This document shows, piece by piece, positions 44,563 to 54,054 of a stretch of 64,000 nt of DNA. Position 1 is the stretch's first letter, and the number at the start of each line of letters is the position of its first letter. Position numbers and translations under genes: made by a program. A model generated the notes under the pieces. The model was not told the origin of the DNA. It did not search any database and saw only the letters and a list, made by a program, of their open reading frames with translations. Origin of the DNA: Actinomadura sp. J1-007 (GTDB lineage: Bacteria > Actinomycetota > Actinomycetes > Streptosporangiales > Streptosporangiaceae); assembly GCF_009793335.1 (NCBI RefSeq), contig NZ_WING01000001.1, forward strand, positions 3,100,001 to 3,164,000, in the 5' to 3' direction.

Positions 44563-45333
44563 ATGGCCGAGTACCGAATCGACGATCTGGCCCACGCGGC
44601 CGGGAGCACGGTGCGCAACATCCGCGCCTACCAGGACCGGGGGCTGCTGCCGCCGCCCCGGCTGGAGGGCCGGGTCGGCATCTACGACGACACCCACCTC
44701 GCCCGGCTCCGGCTGATCGGCAAGCTGCTCGGCCGCGGCTACACGTTCGCGATCATCAAGGACCTGCTGTCCGCGTGGGAGACCGGCAAGGACGTCGGCG
44801 AGGTCCTCGGCCTGGAGAAGGTGCTCACCGACCCCTGGTCGGACGAGATCCCGACGACCGCCACGTACCCCGAGCTGTTCGAGATCTTCGGCGGCGGCCT
44901 CGCCGAGGACCAGGCCGCCGCGCTGCTCGAACGGACCGTCGAGCTCGGCCTGATCGAGCCGGACGGCGACCAGTACCGGGTGCCGAGCCCGCGGCTGCTG
45001 CACGTCGGCGCCGAACTCGTCGCCGCGGGCATCCCGCTCGGGTCCGTGCTCGACATCGCACGGCAGATCCGCGACGACTGCGACGTGATCGCCGGACGGT
45101 TCGTCAACCTGGTCCAGGAGCACATCTTCCAGCGCCTGGAGGACCTGCCCAACCCCACGACCGAGGAGATCACCGACGTGGCCGAGGTCGTCCGCCGGAT
45201 GCGCCCCCTGGTCAAGATGGTCGTCGACCCGTTCATCGCCCGCGCGATGGAGACCCGCGTCGAGGCCGCACTCGGCTCCCACCTGGAGACCGTCCGCGAC
45301 CACCTGACCGCCCTCCCCACCGACCACCCCTGA
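44563..45333 (+). CDS. MerR-family regulator
   Basis: 256 residues. The N-terminal winged helix YRIDDLAHAAGSTVRNIRAYQDRGLLPPP is classic MerR, followed by IYDDTHLARLRLIGKLLGRGYTFAIIKDLL. The long C-terminal domain lacks a Cys metal cluster and so probably binds an organic ligand or protein. Divergent from the cyclase gene across 136 bases. Two interleaved short inverted repeats (GATCGC/GCGATC and CGCTGG/CCAGCG) at about 44480-44510 may be its operator. Confidence 0.88.
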   Translation: MAEYRIDDLAHAAGSTVRNIRAYQDRGLLPPPRLEGRVGIYDDTHLARLRLIGKLLGRGYTFAIIKDLLSAWETGKDVGEVLGLEKVLTDPWSDEIPTTATYPELFEIFGGGLAEDQAAALLERTVELGLIEPDGDQYRVPSPRLLHVGAELVAAGIPLGSVLDIARQIRDDCDVIAGRFVNLVQEHIFQRLEDLPNPTTEEITDVAEVVRRMRPLVKMVVDPFIARAMETRVEAALGSHLETVRDHLTALPTDHP

Positions 45334-45385
45334 CCCCCATTACCTCCGGGGCCCGTTGCGCCTGCGGGAGCGTGGGGGCTGGGGG

Positions 45386-46915
45386 TTAGAGGAGGCTGAC
45401 GCCCCAGGCGATGGTGATCTGGTGGGCCGCGCCCTCGGAGTCGGTGATCGTCACCTTGCCCTCGCCGGGCAGGCCGATCAGGGCGGTGCGGAGGGTCACG
45501 GTCACCTCGTCGGAGGCGCCCTTGGCCATGCCGCCCTGCATGCGGTCGAGGACGATCTGGCCGGTGGACGACATCGCGGTCCAGGTCACCGGGCCCTTCT
45601 GCGCGGCGAGGCGGATGTGCGCGACCTTGGTGCCGTACATGGTGATCTTGCCGGGCGACACCAGCAGCTCGCCCGGGACCGTGGGCGGCACCGGGGGCGG
45701 GGTGGTCGGCGCGGGCGTCGTCGGTCCCGGTCCCGGCGACGGGACCCGCGGCTCGCGCCCGTCGGTCTGCGGCCGTACGGCCGGGGGAGCGCCCGCCGCG
45801 CCGGGCCGCCCGCCGGGCGCCTGCGCCTGCGGCGGGCGGGTGCCGTGGTCGGGGCCGCCGGGCGACGAGCGGTCGGTCACCGACGGCTGCGGGCGCGTCC
45901 CGAACGGCGGCCAGCGCAGCGTGGACGGCCCGAGGCCGGTGCCCATCACCACGGTGGCGAGCAGCGCGGTGACCAGCGCGCCCGCCATGCCGCCGCCGGT
46001 GAACAGCCACCGCTTGGTGAACGGCGACGGCACGTCCGGCTGGCTCGGCAGCCCCTCGGGGGTGAGCGCGCCGCCGCGCGCGGCGATGTCGGCGCGGTGC
46101 CCGGCGAGCTCGGGGTCGGTCGCGGTGTGCATGACGCGGTGCCGCAGCGCCGCGGGCAGCACCGGCGCGGGCGCGGACGCGAGCAGCTCGACGGCGCCGG
46201 GACGGGCCCGCTCGCGGCAGTCGGCGCAGTCGCCGACGTGCCGCCGGACGTCCTCGTCCTCGATCGGCGGCGCCGCGGGCTCCGGGGCGCGGCGTTCGGG
46301 GGCGCGCGCGGCGAGCATCACGACCGCCGCCGAACGGAACGAGCGCGCCTTCGCGGCGGGTTCGGGCTCGGCGGCCCGGAGGCCGGCGCACTCGCGCGCG
46401 GCCTGTTCGAGCTCGGCCCGGTGGGCCTCCTCCAGGCTCGTCCGCGCCCTGCGCACCCGCAGCGCGGCGCGGCGGGACGACACGCCGAGCGCGGCCCCGA
46501 GCCTGGACGGCCGGAGCCGGTGCCGGAACGCCAGCAGCGCCGCCTCCTGGTCGGCGAACTCCATCCGGGCGAGCGTCGCGCGCAGCAGGTCGTGCCCGGC
46601 GAACTCGGCGTCGCGGTCCCACCAGAGCTCGCCGGTGCGCCCGCGCTGGACGCAGCGCCGCCGCGCCGCGCCGAACAGCCACGAGCTCAAATGGACGTGG
46701 TCGCGCATCCTCGGCGCGCGCCGATAAGCGTCGATGAACGTGTCGTGCACGATGTCGGCCGTGACCTTGACATCGCCCGTGACGGACGAAACGTAATCAT
46801 AAAGGTGCGGAGCGTATTCCTCGTACAGTTCGCCCAGGGCGACGTCGTCACCCTCGTTGAGGCCCTGGACCAACCGGCGGTCGGCCGCGACTTCCTCGGA
46901 GGACCACCTGGGCAT
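45386..46915 (-). CDS. ECF sigma factor with built-in zinc anti-sigma-like, membrane and extracellular domains
   Basis: 509 residues. Sigma region 2 is at about 25-90 (ALGELYEEYAPHLYDYV, DIVHDTFIDAYRR) and region 4 at about 125-170 (SRLGAALGVSSRRAALRVRRAR). At about 238-252 HVGDCADCRER fits the H-x3-C-x2-C zinc anti-sigma motif. A transmembrane helix is at about 297-318, then a Pro/Thr linker and a beta-rich outer domain (LLVSPGKITMYGTK to the end). Such fusions are known among actinobacterial ECF groups with C-terminal extensions. ATG follows GGGAG. Confidence 0.82.
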   Translation of the reverse strand: MPRWSSEEVAADRRLVQGLNEGDDVALGELYEEYAPHLYDYVSSVTGDVKVTADIVHDTFIDAYRRAPRMRDHVHLSSWLFGAARRRCVQRGRTGELWWDRDAEFAGHDLLRATLARMEFADQEAALLAFRHRLRPSRLGAALGVSSRRAALRVRRARTSLEEAHRAELEQAARECAGLRAAEPEPAAKARSFRSAAVVMLAARAPERRAPEPAAPPIEDEDVRRHVGDCADCRERARPGAVELLASAPAPVLPAALRHRVMHTATDPELAGHRADIAARGGALTPEGLPSQPDVPSPFTKRWLFTGGGMAGALVTALLATVVMGTGLGPSTLRWPPFGTRPQPSVTDRSSPGGPDHGTRPPQAQAPGGRPGAAGAPPAVRPQTDGREPRVPSPGPGPTTPAPTTPPPVPPTVPGELLVSPGKITMYGTKVAHIRLAAQKGPVTWTAMSSTGQIVLDRMQGGMAKGASDEVTVTLRTALIGLPGEGKVTITDSEGAAHQITIAWGVSLL

Positions 46916-47170
46916 ACACGGCTCCCGGCACAGGCATGGGAAGAGGTCGTCCTGACAATCGGCTCACCTTGCATACACCCCGCCGCCCCATCTGCACCAC
47001 TTGATCCCACGAAATGGGGGTGAAGGGTGACCGCGGGGTGAGAACACCCCATCCCTGAGTGATCATCGGAAATCACATACGGATTCGCGAGCCTTCGGAA
47101 ATCAGCGCGCGTGGTCCGCTCGTGCCGTTCGGGCGAGTTCGGCGTCATGAACCAAAAAGCGCCTCCGGGC

Positions 47171-47932
47171 TCACGGGATCGCGGGCGGCTCGGTCGTGGG
47201 GCCTGAGGTGGGCGGGTCGGTCGTGGGCGGCGGGGCGATCGGGTTCGGGCCGTTCACGCGGACGTAGGTGGGCGGGCCGGGAAGGTTCTGGTGGATGACC
47301 AGGCGCGCGGAGCCCTGGCCGTTGACGAGCCACAGCGCGATCCGGCACGGTTCGCCGGACGTGGTGAGGGTCCTGCCCTCGCAGCCCGAGTCGACGAGGG
47401 AGATCCCGGGCGCCGCCGGGCCGATGAGCTCGATCGCGCCGATCCGTAGGGGAGCGCCGCCGGTGCTGGACACCTCGACGTTGCACACGCAGCCGCGCCC
47501 GGCGCAGGTGAGGTCGAGGGATGTCGGGCTCACCGCGATGCCGGGCCCCGACCCGGACGGCCCGCCGCCGCCGCTGCCGCCGCCGCTCCCTCCTCCGCCG
47601 CCGTTGCCGCCGCCTCCCCCGTCCGGGACCGGGAACGTCTGGCTCCCGCCGGTCGCGGCGTCCACGATCGTGAACCCGCCGTACGTGATCGCCAGCGCGG
47701 CGAGCGTTACGAACACGCCGACGCCCACCCGCAGCGAGTGGAAGCGGCCCGCGGTGCTGATCAGCGGGCCGATCGCCGCGCCGGCCGCCGCGCCGACCAG
47801 CCGGATCTCGGGCGAGGCGCCGTAGTGGGTGGTCACGAGAGTGCCGATGATGGAGCAGCAGACCGCGCCGAGGACGGCGAGCATCACCGGCCCGACGCGC
47901 TGCTGCTGTTGTGCCTGCGGTGGAGTGGTCAC
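47171..47932 (-). CDS. Membrane protein with extracellular Ig-like domain
   Basis: 253 residues. Two or three transmembrane helices lie in the first 95 residues (VMLAVLGAVCCSIIGTLVTT, LRLVGAAAG, VGVFVTLAALAITYGG). A long Gly/Ser linker follows, then a beta-sandwich-like domain with four cysteines (LTCAGRGCVCNVEV, DSGCEG, GEPCRIAL) and a Pro/Thr tail. GTG at 47932 has GGAGG six bases upstream. It is next to, and resembles in layout, the outer part of the sigma-factor fusion. Function unknown. Confidence 0.75.
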   Translation of the reverse strand: MTTPPQAQQQQRVGPVMLAVLGAVCCSIIGTLVTTHYGASPEIRLVGAAAGAAIGPLISTAGRFHSLRVGVGVFVTLAALAITYGGFTIVDAATGGSQTFPVPDGGGGGNGGGGGSGGGSGGGGPSGSGPGIAVSPTSLDLTCAGRGCVCNVEVSSTGGAPLRIGAIELIGPAAPGISLVDSGCEGRTLTTSGEPCRIALWLVNGQGSARLVIHQNLPGPPTYVRVNGPNPIAPPPTTDPPTSGPTTEPPAIP

Positions 47933-48076
47933 CAGCCGCCTCCGTTGTGTACCGGGGTCCGGGACGCCCCGAGTACGTGCTCAGACGGCCTTCGCCGCGC
48001 CGGTGTTCTCGCGTTGTCCGGGCTCGGACACCGTCCGGGTCCGGCCATGCGCGGCGCGGCGGGAACTCGCGGGAGC

Positions 48077-49681
48077 TCAGTCGAGGCGTTCGACCGCCAG
48101 GGCCCCTTCGGCGTACCGCTCGCGCAGCGTCTTCTTCGAGAACTTCCCGACCGAGGTCTTCGGGATCTCCTCGACGAACGCCCACCGCTCCGGGAGCTGC
48201 CACTTCGGGACGCGGCCGCCCAGGTACGTCCTGAGCTGGGCGGCGGTGACGGCGGCGCCCTCCCGGACGACGACCGAGGCGAGGGGCCGCTCCTGCCAGC
48301 GGTCGTCGGGCACGCCGACGACCGCGGCCTCGATGACGTCCGGGTGCGCCATCAGCTGGTTCTCCAGCTCGACCGAGGAGATCCACTCGCCGCCCGACTT
48401 GATGACGTCCTTCGCCCGGTCGGTGAGAACGAGATAGCCGTCCGGTGACAGTGTGCCGACGTCGCCGGTGCGCAGCCAGCCGCCGTGGAACCGGGCCGGG
48501 TCCTCGCCGCGGTGGTACGCGGCGGTGATCCACGGGCCGCGGATCTCGACCTCGCCGACCGCCTCCCCGTCGTTCGGCAGCACGACGTCGCCGTCGCCGA
48601 CGATCCGGATCTCCAGCCCGGCGAGCACGCGGCCCTGCGTGACGCGGTGCGGCCACGGGTCCTCGGCTGCGGCGGGCGCGTGCGCCATCGTCGCGACCGG
48701 CGACGTCTCGGTCATCCCCCACGCCTGGACGATCCGCACGCCGAGGTCGTCGAAGCCGCGCATCAGCGACTCGGGCACGGCCGAGCCGCCGCACGGCACC
48801 AGCCGCAGCGAGCTGAGGTCGGAGCCGTGCTCGCGCGCGTACCGCAGGACGTCGCCCCAGATCGTCGGAACGGCCCCCGCGACCGTCGGGCGTTCCGCCG
48901 CGATCAGCTCGATCAGCGGCTCGGCCTGGAGGAACCGGTCCGGCATGACGAGGGACGCGCCCGCCATCACCGCCGCGTAGGGGAGCCCCCAGGCGTTCGC
49001 GTGGAACATCGGGACGACCGGCAGCACCCTGTCGCCGGCGGCGAGGCCCATCGCGTTGCCCGTGCAGACCGCCATCGAGTGCAGGTAGGCGGAACGGTGC
49101 GAGTAGACGACGCCCTTCGGGTCGCCCGTGGTGCCGCTGGTGTAGCACATGGCCGCGGCCCAGCGCTCGTCGATGTCGGGCCAGTCGAACGAGGCCGGAG
49201 CGGCGGCGAGCAGCTCCTCGTACGAGTGCAGCTCCTTGCCGGCCGGTTCGAGCGGCGCGGTGTCGGCCTCGCCGACGACGATGACGTGCCGGACGGTCGT
49301 GAACCTCGGCAGCACGGACGCCAGCAGCGGCACCAGCGAGGCGTCCACGATCACGACCCGGTCCTCGGCGTGGCCGGCGATGTAGACGAGCTGGTCGGGG
49401 AACAGCCGGATGTTGAGCGTGTGGAGCACCGCGCCCATGGACGGGACGGCGAGGTAGCACTCCATGTGCTCGGTGTTGTTCCACATGAACGTGGCGACGC
49501 GCTGGTCGGCGTCCACACCGAGGCCGCGCAGGGCGCCGGCGAGGCGGGCGGCCCGTTCACCCAGCCGGGCGTAGGGGATGCGGCGGGCGCCGGCGCCCGT
49601 CCAGGTCGCGATCTCGGCCGAGCCGAAGACCTCCGTGCCGTACCGCATGATCGACGAGATGGTCAGCGGGTGGTCCTGCAT
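48077..49681 (-). CDS. Long-chain fatty-acid-CoA ligase (acyl-CoA synthetase)
   Basis: 534 residues of the ANL adenylating superfamily. A3 is CYTSGTTGDPKGVVYSHRS, A5 is AWGMTETSP, A7/A8 is GGWLRTGDVGTLSPDGYLVLTDRAKDVIKSGGEWIS, and A10 is PKTSVGKFSKK with the catalytic Lys. It activates a carboxylic acid with ATP and CoA, probably a medium or long-chain fatty acid. ATG at 49681 has GGAG six bases upstream. Single gene. Confidence 0.92.
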   Translation of the reverse strand: MQDHPLTISSIMRYGTEVFGSAEIATWTGAGARRIPYARLGERAARLAGALRGLGVDADQRVATFMWNNTEHMECYLAVPSMGAVLHTLNIRLFPDQLVYIAGHAEDRVVIVDASLVPLLASVLPRFTTVRHVIVVGEADTAPLEPAGKELHSYEELLAAAPASFDWPDIDERWAAAMCYTSGTTGDPKGVVYSHRSAYLHSMAVCTGNAMGLAAGDRVLPVVPMFHANAWGLPYAAVMAGASLVMPDRFLQAEPLIELIAAERPTVAGAVPTIWGDVLRYAREHGSDLSSLRLVPCGGSAVPESLMRGFDDLGVRIVQAWGMTETSPVATMAHAPAAAEDPWPHRVTQGRVLAGLEIRIVGDGDVVLPNDGEAVGEVEIRGPWITAAYHRGEDPARFHGGWLRTGDVGTLSPDGYLVLTDRAKDVIKSGGEWISSVELENQLMAHPDVIEAAVVGVPDDRWQERPLASVVVREGAAVTAAQLRTYLGGRVPKWQLPERWAFVEEIPKTSVGKFSKKTLRERYAEGALAVERLD

Positions 49682-49752
49682 CGTGCTCCACACGGCGCGC
49701 CTCCTGCTCAGCGGATCCCAGAACCGGATTCTGGCGGAGATGCCCGGGGTTG

Positions 49753-50313
49753 TCAGCCCTGCTGAGGGGGCACGCCGGGGAAGTCGGCGCCGAGCCCGGC
49801 GTCGTCGCGGAGCTTGGCGACCGCGCGCGACACCGTGCTCTTGACCGTGCCGACGCTGATTCCGAGCACTTCGGCGATCTCGTTCTCCGGCATGTCCTCG
49901 TAATAGCGGAGGACCACCGCGAGGCGCTGCCGTTCGGGCAGCCGGTCGAGCGCGCGGCCGAGCGCGTCGTGCAACTCGCTGCGCCCGGTGTGGTCGTCCA
50001 CCGGGCGGTCCGGGAGCCGGTCGGTCGGATAGACGTCCAATTTCTTCCGGCGCCACCAGGAGATCTGCGTGTTGACCATCGCGCGGCGGACGTAGCCGTC
50101 CACGGCGGCGCGGTCCTGGATCCGGTCCCAGGCCAGGTAGGTCTTGGCGAGGGCGGCCTGGAGCAGGTCCTCCGCCTCGGCCCTGTCGCTGGTCAGCTGG
50201 GTGGCGGCGCGGAGCAGGGCCGCGCCGCGGGCCGTGACGTACTCGCGGAACTCCTCGTGCCGCGTGTCGTTCAAGTCACCACCGAGCCAGGGGTCGCCGT
50301 CGGGCCGTGCCAT
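49753..50313 (-). CDS. SigE-family RNA polymerase sigma factor
   Basis: About 186 residues. Region 2 (HEEFREYVTARGAALLRAATQLTSDRAEAEDLLQAALAKTYLAW) and region 4 (LPERQRLAVVLRYYEDMPENEIAEVLGISVGTVKSTVSRAVAKL) match the short SigE family of actinomycetes, which has no obvious anti-sigma in cis. ATG at 50313 is preferred because the family begins close to HEEFREYV. The frame extends to 50418 with a repeated NEVP segment, and a TTGACC element lies there that may belong to its promoter. Confidence 0.87.
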   Translation of the reverse strand: MARPDGDPWLGGDLNDTRHEEFREYVTARGAALLRAATQLTSDRAEAEDLLQAALAKTYLAWDRIQDRAAVDGYVRRAMVNTQISWWRRKKLDVYPTDRLPDRPVDDHTGRSELHDALGRALDRLPERQRLAVVLRYYEDMPENEIAEVLGISVGTVKSTVSRAVAKLRDDAGLGADFPGVPPQQG

Positions 50314-50583
50314 TCCGGGGGTCCCGTCCGGAACCTCGTTCGGGACCTCGTTCGGGGAAGATCCAGTACTGACGACGATGGCACGAAGATCGTAATTCGG
50401 GGCCAACAAAAATGGCATAATCGGGTCAACCGGAGGAGAAATACCAACCAGAGTGAGAAGATCTACTACTGCCGGACGACTTATCGCGACAAATCCGTCG
50501 ACAGGTGAGGGGACCGGCGTGAACCTTGACTCGCCGTCCTAACAGCCGTCACCCGCCGTGAAGACCGATGCCGGAGTGCCCCC

Positions 50584-51532
50584 ATGCCGCTTCCCCGCCG
50601 CCGTGGACACGCGCGCCGCCGCCGCCGCGACGCCGTCCTCGGAGCCCCGCCTCCCCGCCCGCCCACCAGCGGTCGCTCCGGGCGCTCGGCGGGACGGTGC
50701 TGGACGCGAGCCCGCACCTGCTGGTGCTGCGGACGGAGGGCGGCGAGGAACGGCTGGCGATGACGCCGGCGACCACCGTCTGGCACGGCGGGCGCGGGGG
50801 CCTCGCCGCCCTGCGGCCGGGCCGCTCGGCGGTCGTGCGGTCCGCGCCCGGCGGGCTCGGCGCCGATCGGGTCTGGGTCGACATCGGACGGGTCGCGGGC
50901 ACGATCCTGGCGTGCGGGCGGGACACCGTGGAGGTGGACATGGGACCCCATCGCGGGCGCGCCCATGTGGTGATCCCCCGCACGCCCTCGGCCGCGTGCT
51001 CGTCCGGCATCCCCGGCTGGAGCCCGGCTACCTGTTCGACGCGATCTGCGTGCGCTCGCCGGACGGGCCGATGGCCGTACGGCCGAGCACCTCCCAGCCC
51101 GGCAACCGCGCCGACGACCTCGCGCCGCCCGGCCCCGGCGCGCCCGTGCCGGACGTCCTGCACGGCACCGCGACCTGGTTCGGCTCCCCGGACGACGCCC
51201 CCGGCGCGACGTACCCGGCGGTGGACGCGGAGGGCGGCGCGGGCGGCTGCGCCGGCGCGCCCTCGGGCTGCGTCGCGCTCCCCTACCTGTCGCTCGGCAG
51301 CGAGGTCGCCGTCCGCAACGAGTGCACCGGGCGCGGCGGGACGGTCCCGGTGGTCGAGTGCGGCTGCACGGCCGCGCGGTACTGCGACCGCTGCGTCGAG
51401 TGCGGCACCTCGCCGCGCGGCCGGATCGTCGAGCTGACCCCCGCGGCGTTCGCCGGGCTCGGCGGCGATCTGGAGGCCGGCTGCTTCAACGCCGTCGTCC
51501 GCCACGGCGCGCCGGGGGCGGCCACCCCATGA
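50584..51532 (+). CDS. Double-psi-barrel-like (RlpA/expansin-type) protein, two frameshifts
   Basis: About 316 residues after repair. Three frames carry parts in order: an Arg-rich start, then SLRALGGTVLDASPHLLVL through DTVEVDMGPHRGRAHVVIP, then HALGRVLVRHPRLEPGYLFD to the end. One base is missing at about 50650-50690 and one in the CCCCC run at about 50970. The C-terminal part, GTATWFGSPDDAPG with a cysteine-rich stretch (CGCTAARYCDRCVECG), resembles the RlpA-like/expansin double-psi beta-barrel. The first part is a beta-rich domain I cannot name. The stop overlaps the MauE-like ATG. Confidence 0.62.
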
Positions 51533-52488
51533 CGATCTCCGATCTCCAGAACGCGCAGGTGCTGCTGCTCGCCGCCGTCCTGCTCGCCGCCTGCCTGGCC
51601 AAGCTCACGATCCGCGCGCCGGTCGCGGACGTGCCCGACCACGTGCACGGCGTCCCGGTCCCGGCCCGGCTGCGGCGCGCGACGGCGCTGCGGTCGAGCC
51701 GCGGCCTGAACGTCGGCCTCGGCGTCGGCGAGGGCGCGCTCGGCCTCGCCCTGCTGCTGTCGCCGCACCTGTCGGTACGGATCGCGACGACCGTGGCGTT
51801 CGCCGCGGCGACGTGGGCGGTCGGCGAGCTGCGGGTGCACCGTCCTGACGCCGGATGCGGCTGCTTCGGCGGGCTGAGCGCCAAACGGGTGGGACGCCGC
51901 AGCGTGGCGCGGGCCGCGCTGTTCACCGGTGCGGGCGTGGTGTCGCTGACCGCGCCGCACGCGGGCCTCGCCGTGCTGCGGCACGACGCCGCGCAGGTGT
52001 GGCCGGTGCTCGTCCTGGAGCTGGCGGTGTTCGCCGCGATCTCCCCGAGCTGTCGGCCCCGCTCGACCGGCGCGGCCTGCGGACCCGTCCGCCCGTCCCG
52101 TGCGGGAGGCGCCTGAGCCCCCTCGCCGAGACGTACGCGACGCTGCACGACAGCCCGGCCTGGCTGGCGTACGAGAACGTGCTGGCCAGCGCCGTTCCCC
52201 TGGACGTGTGGCGCGAGGGCTGCTGGCGCTTCGTGGTCTACCCGGCCCGGGTGGACGGCCGCCCCATGGAGGCCGTCTTCGCCGTCTCCACCGCCGCCCG
52301 CGACCGCGAGGTGAAGGCCGTCCTCCTCGCCCCGAGCGCCCCGAGCCCCCGACCTCCCCGCCGACGGCAGAACGCAGGAAGAACACACGGACGGGCGCGC
52401 CTCGGCCGATGCGGCCGACGTTGACGCCGCCGAGGCGGAGGTCGAGGACACCGGAGAGTCGCGAACGATCGGCTCCGGGGTCGTCTAA
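51529..52488 (+). CDS. MauE/DoxX-like redox membrane protein with C-terminal extension, three frameshifts
   Basis: About 320 residues after repair. Four transmembrane helices are in the first 190 residues, with GCGCFGG between helices 2 and 3, the cysteine motif of MauE-type proteins that support disulfide or electron transfer outside the membrane. The rest continues in other frames: ELSAPLDRRGLRTRPP, then TYATLHDSPAWLAYENVL, then an acidic tail (AADVDAAEAEVEDTGES) ending in TAA at 52486. The missing Cs are at about 52050, 52333 and 52350. The preceding double-psi-barrel gene overlaps it. Confidence 0.65.
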
Positions 52489-52848
52489 CCACCTCCCGGC
52501 CCGGCCCGTTCGGACCCGGGGACGTCCATCGCTCGCTATACGGCTCTCTAGAGGAATTCCTAGAACGCCGAATAGAGACCTGACGGGACGCCACTCGTGC
52601 CTCTTCTACGTCGTTCTAGCAGAATCCCTAGAGAGGCTTATATTCGCATAGCGTCACATCGCCGCAGGTCAAGCGGCGATTCGGCTCTATACGGCTCTCT
52701 AGGCGTACGGCGAGAGAGGTGTAGAAGGACATCGAGCGGCGGGAGCCGCGGTCGGGCCGGACGGGCCGGCGGTGCGGGTCAGGCTGTGCGGGTCAGGCTG
52801 TGCGGGTCGAGCGGTGCGGGTCAGGCGGTGCGGGTCAGGCGGTGCGGG
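52489..52848. other. 360-base convergent intergenic region
   Basis: Both flanking genes end here. It holds an AT-richer, CTAG-rich segment with direct and inverted repeats (52536-52702, listed separately) and a 14-bp tandem repeat at its right edge. No open frame with a ribosome site is convincing. A plus-strand frame to 52651 is the wrong-frame continuation of the MauE-like gene. Confidence 0.6.
52536..52702. repeat. CTAG-rich symmetric repeat cluster
   Basis: CTATACGGCTCTCTAG occurs as an exact direct repeat at 52536-52551 and 52687-52702. A 23-base arm at 52544-52566 (beginning CTCTCTAG, ending CTAGAAC) is inverted at 52613-52635 (beginning GTTCTAG, ending CTAGAGAG). CTAG occurs at least five times in about 160 bases. 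Confidence 0.75.
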
Positions 52849-52855
52849 TCAGGCG
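52772..52855. repeat. 14-bp tandem repeat, six copies
   Basis: The unit GTGCGGGTCAGGCK repeats six times without gaps from 52772 to 52855, with one copy changed (TCGAGCG). The repeat runs through the stop codon of the AAA ATPase gene. Confidence 0.85.
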
Positions 52856-54054
52856 GGCTGCGAGCGGAGGAACTTGCCGAAGTGCGGCACGGTGAACGCG
52901 ACCAGGCCGCGCTCGGCGCTGAAGATGAGGCCCTTCTTGATCAGGCCGTCGCGGGCGGGCGACAGGCTGGACGGCTTGCGGCCGAGCTCGTCGGCGACCG
53001 ACGCGGTCGACACCGGCGTGTCGCCCTCGTCGCCGAGCATCGCCATCGCCCGCATGTAGTCGCGCTCGGCGGGCGTGGCGCGCTCGTAGCGGCTGCCGAA
53101 GAACCCGACGGCCAGCTCGCTCTCGGCCTCGGGGGCGGCGACCTTGATGTCGTCGGCGGTGATCGGGGTGTCGGGCGCGACGTCCCAGACGACCTTGGCG
53201 TACGCCTGCACGAAGTAGGGGTAGCCGTCGGCGGCGCCGTAGAGCGCGTCGAGGGCGTCCTTGGTGAACGTGACGTCCTCGCGCTCGGCGGGCGCGAGCA
53301 GCGCGACGTCGGCGGAGTCGCGGTCGAGCCGGTCGATCCGGGCGTAGCGGAACAGCCGCTCGGAGTAGGACTTGCTCGCCGACAGGACGGCCGGCAGGTG
53401 CGGCAGCCCGGCCCCGACGACGATCAGCGGGCCGCCGTTCTGCGACAGCTCGTGGCAGGCGGCGCAGAGCGCGGACACGTCGTCGGCCGGGATGTCCTGC
53501 ATCTCGTCGACGAACAGGGCGATGCCCGCGCCGACGTCGGTCGCGACCGACGCCGCGTCCACGAACAGCTCGGTGAGGTCGATCTCCAGGTCGCCGGAGT
53601 CGGCGCGACCGCGCGCGGCGGGCACGTCGATGCCGGGCTGCCAGCGGTGCGCGCGGGCCTTGGCCGTGCGCCCGGCCGGCTCCTCGCCCGCCTGCGCGAA
53701 CGCCTTGAGCACGCCGAGGAACCCCTCGATGCGGTCGGGCGCGCGGTGCCGGGGCGCCAGCTCCCGCACCGCCATGTGCAGCGCCGAGGCGACGGGCCGG
53801 CGGATCGACTGGTCGGGACGGGCCTCGATCTTGCCGGTGCCCCACAGCCGCTGGATCGCCATCGAGCGGAACGCGTTGAGCAGCACGGTCTTGCCCACGC
53901 CGCGCAGCCCGGTGATGATCATGCTGCGCTCGGGACGCCCGCGGGCGACGCGTTCGAGCACGACCTCGAACTGCTGGAGCTCGCGGTCGCGGCCGGCCAG
54001 CTCGGGAGGGCGCTGCCCGGCGCCCGGGGCATAGGGATTGCGCACGGGGTCCAC
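52849..54054 (-). CDS. AAA ATPase (ORC/Cdc6-like fold) ATP-binding protein
   Basis: 401 residues. The start VDPVRNPYAPGAG is the usual opening of this actinobacterial family, so GTG at 54054 is chosen over the longer frame to 54189. Walker A is ITGLRGVGKTVLL, Walker B is ALFVDEMQD, sensor 1 is IVVGAGLP, and a winged-helix domain follows (TPVSTASVADELGRKPSSLSPARDGLIKKGLI). The fold is shared with Orc1/Cdc6 and STAND ATPases. Function in actinomycetes is unknown. The 3' end lies in a 14-bp tandem repeat, and a LexA-box-like dyad sits about 190 bases upstream. Confidence 0.82.
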   Translation of the reverse strand: MDPVRNPYAPGAGQRPPELAGRDRELQQFEVVLERVARGRPERSMIITGLRGVGKTVLLNAFRSMAIQRLWGTGKIEARPDQSIRRPVASALHMAVRELAPRHRAPDRIEGFLGVLKAFAQAGEEPAGRTAKARAHRWQPGIDVPAARGRADSGDLEIDLTELFVDAASVATDVGAGIALFVDEMQDIPADDVSALCAACHELSQNGGPLIVVGAGLPHLPAVLSASKSYSERLFRYARIDRLDRDSADVALLAPAEREDVTFTKDALDALYGAADGYPYFVQAYAKVVWDVAPDTPITADDIKVAAPEAESELAVGFFGSRYERATPAERDYMRAMAMLGDEGDTPVSTASVADELGRKPSSLSPARDGLIKKGLIFSAERGLVAFTVPHFGKFLRSQPA

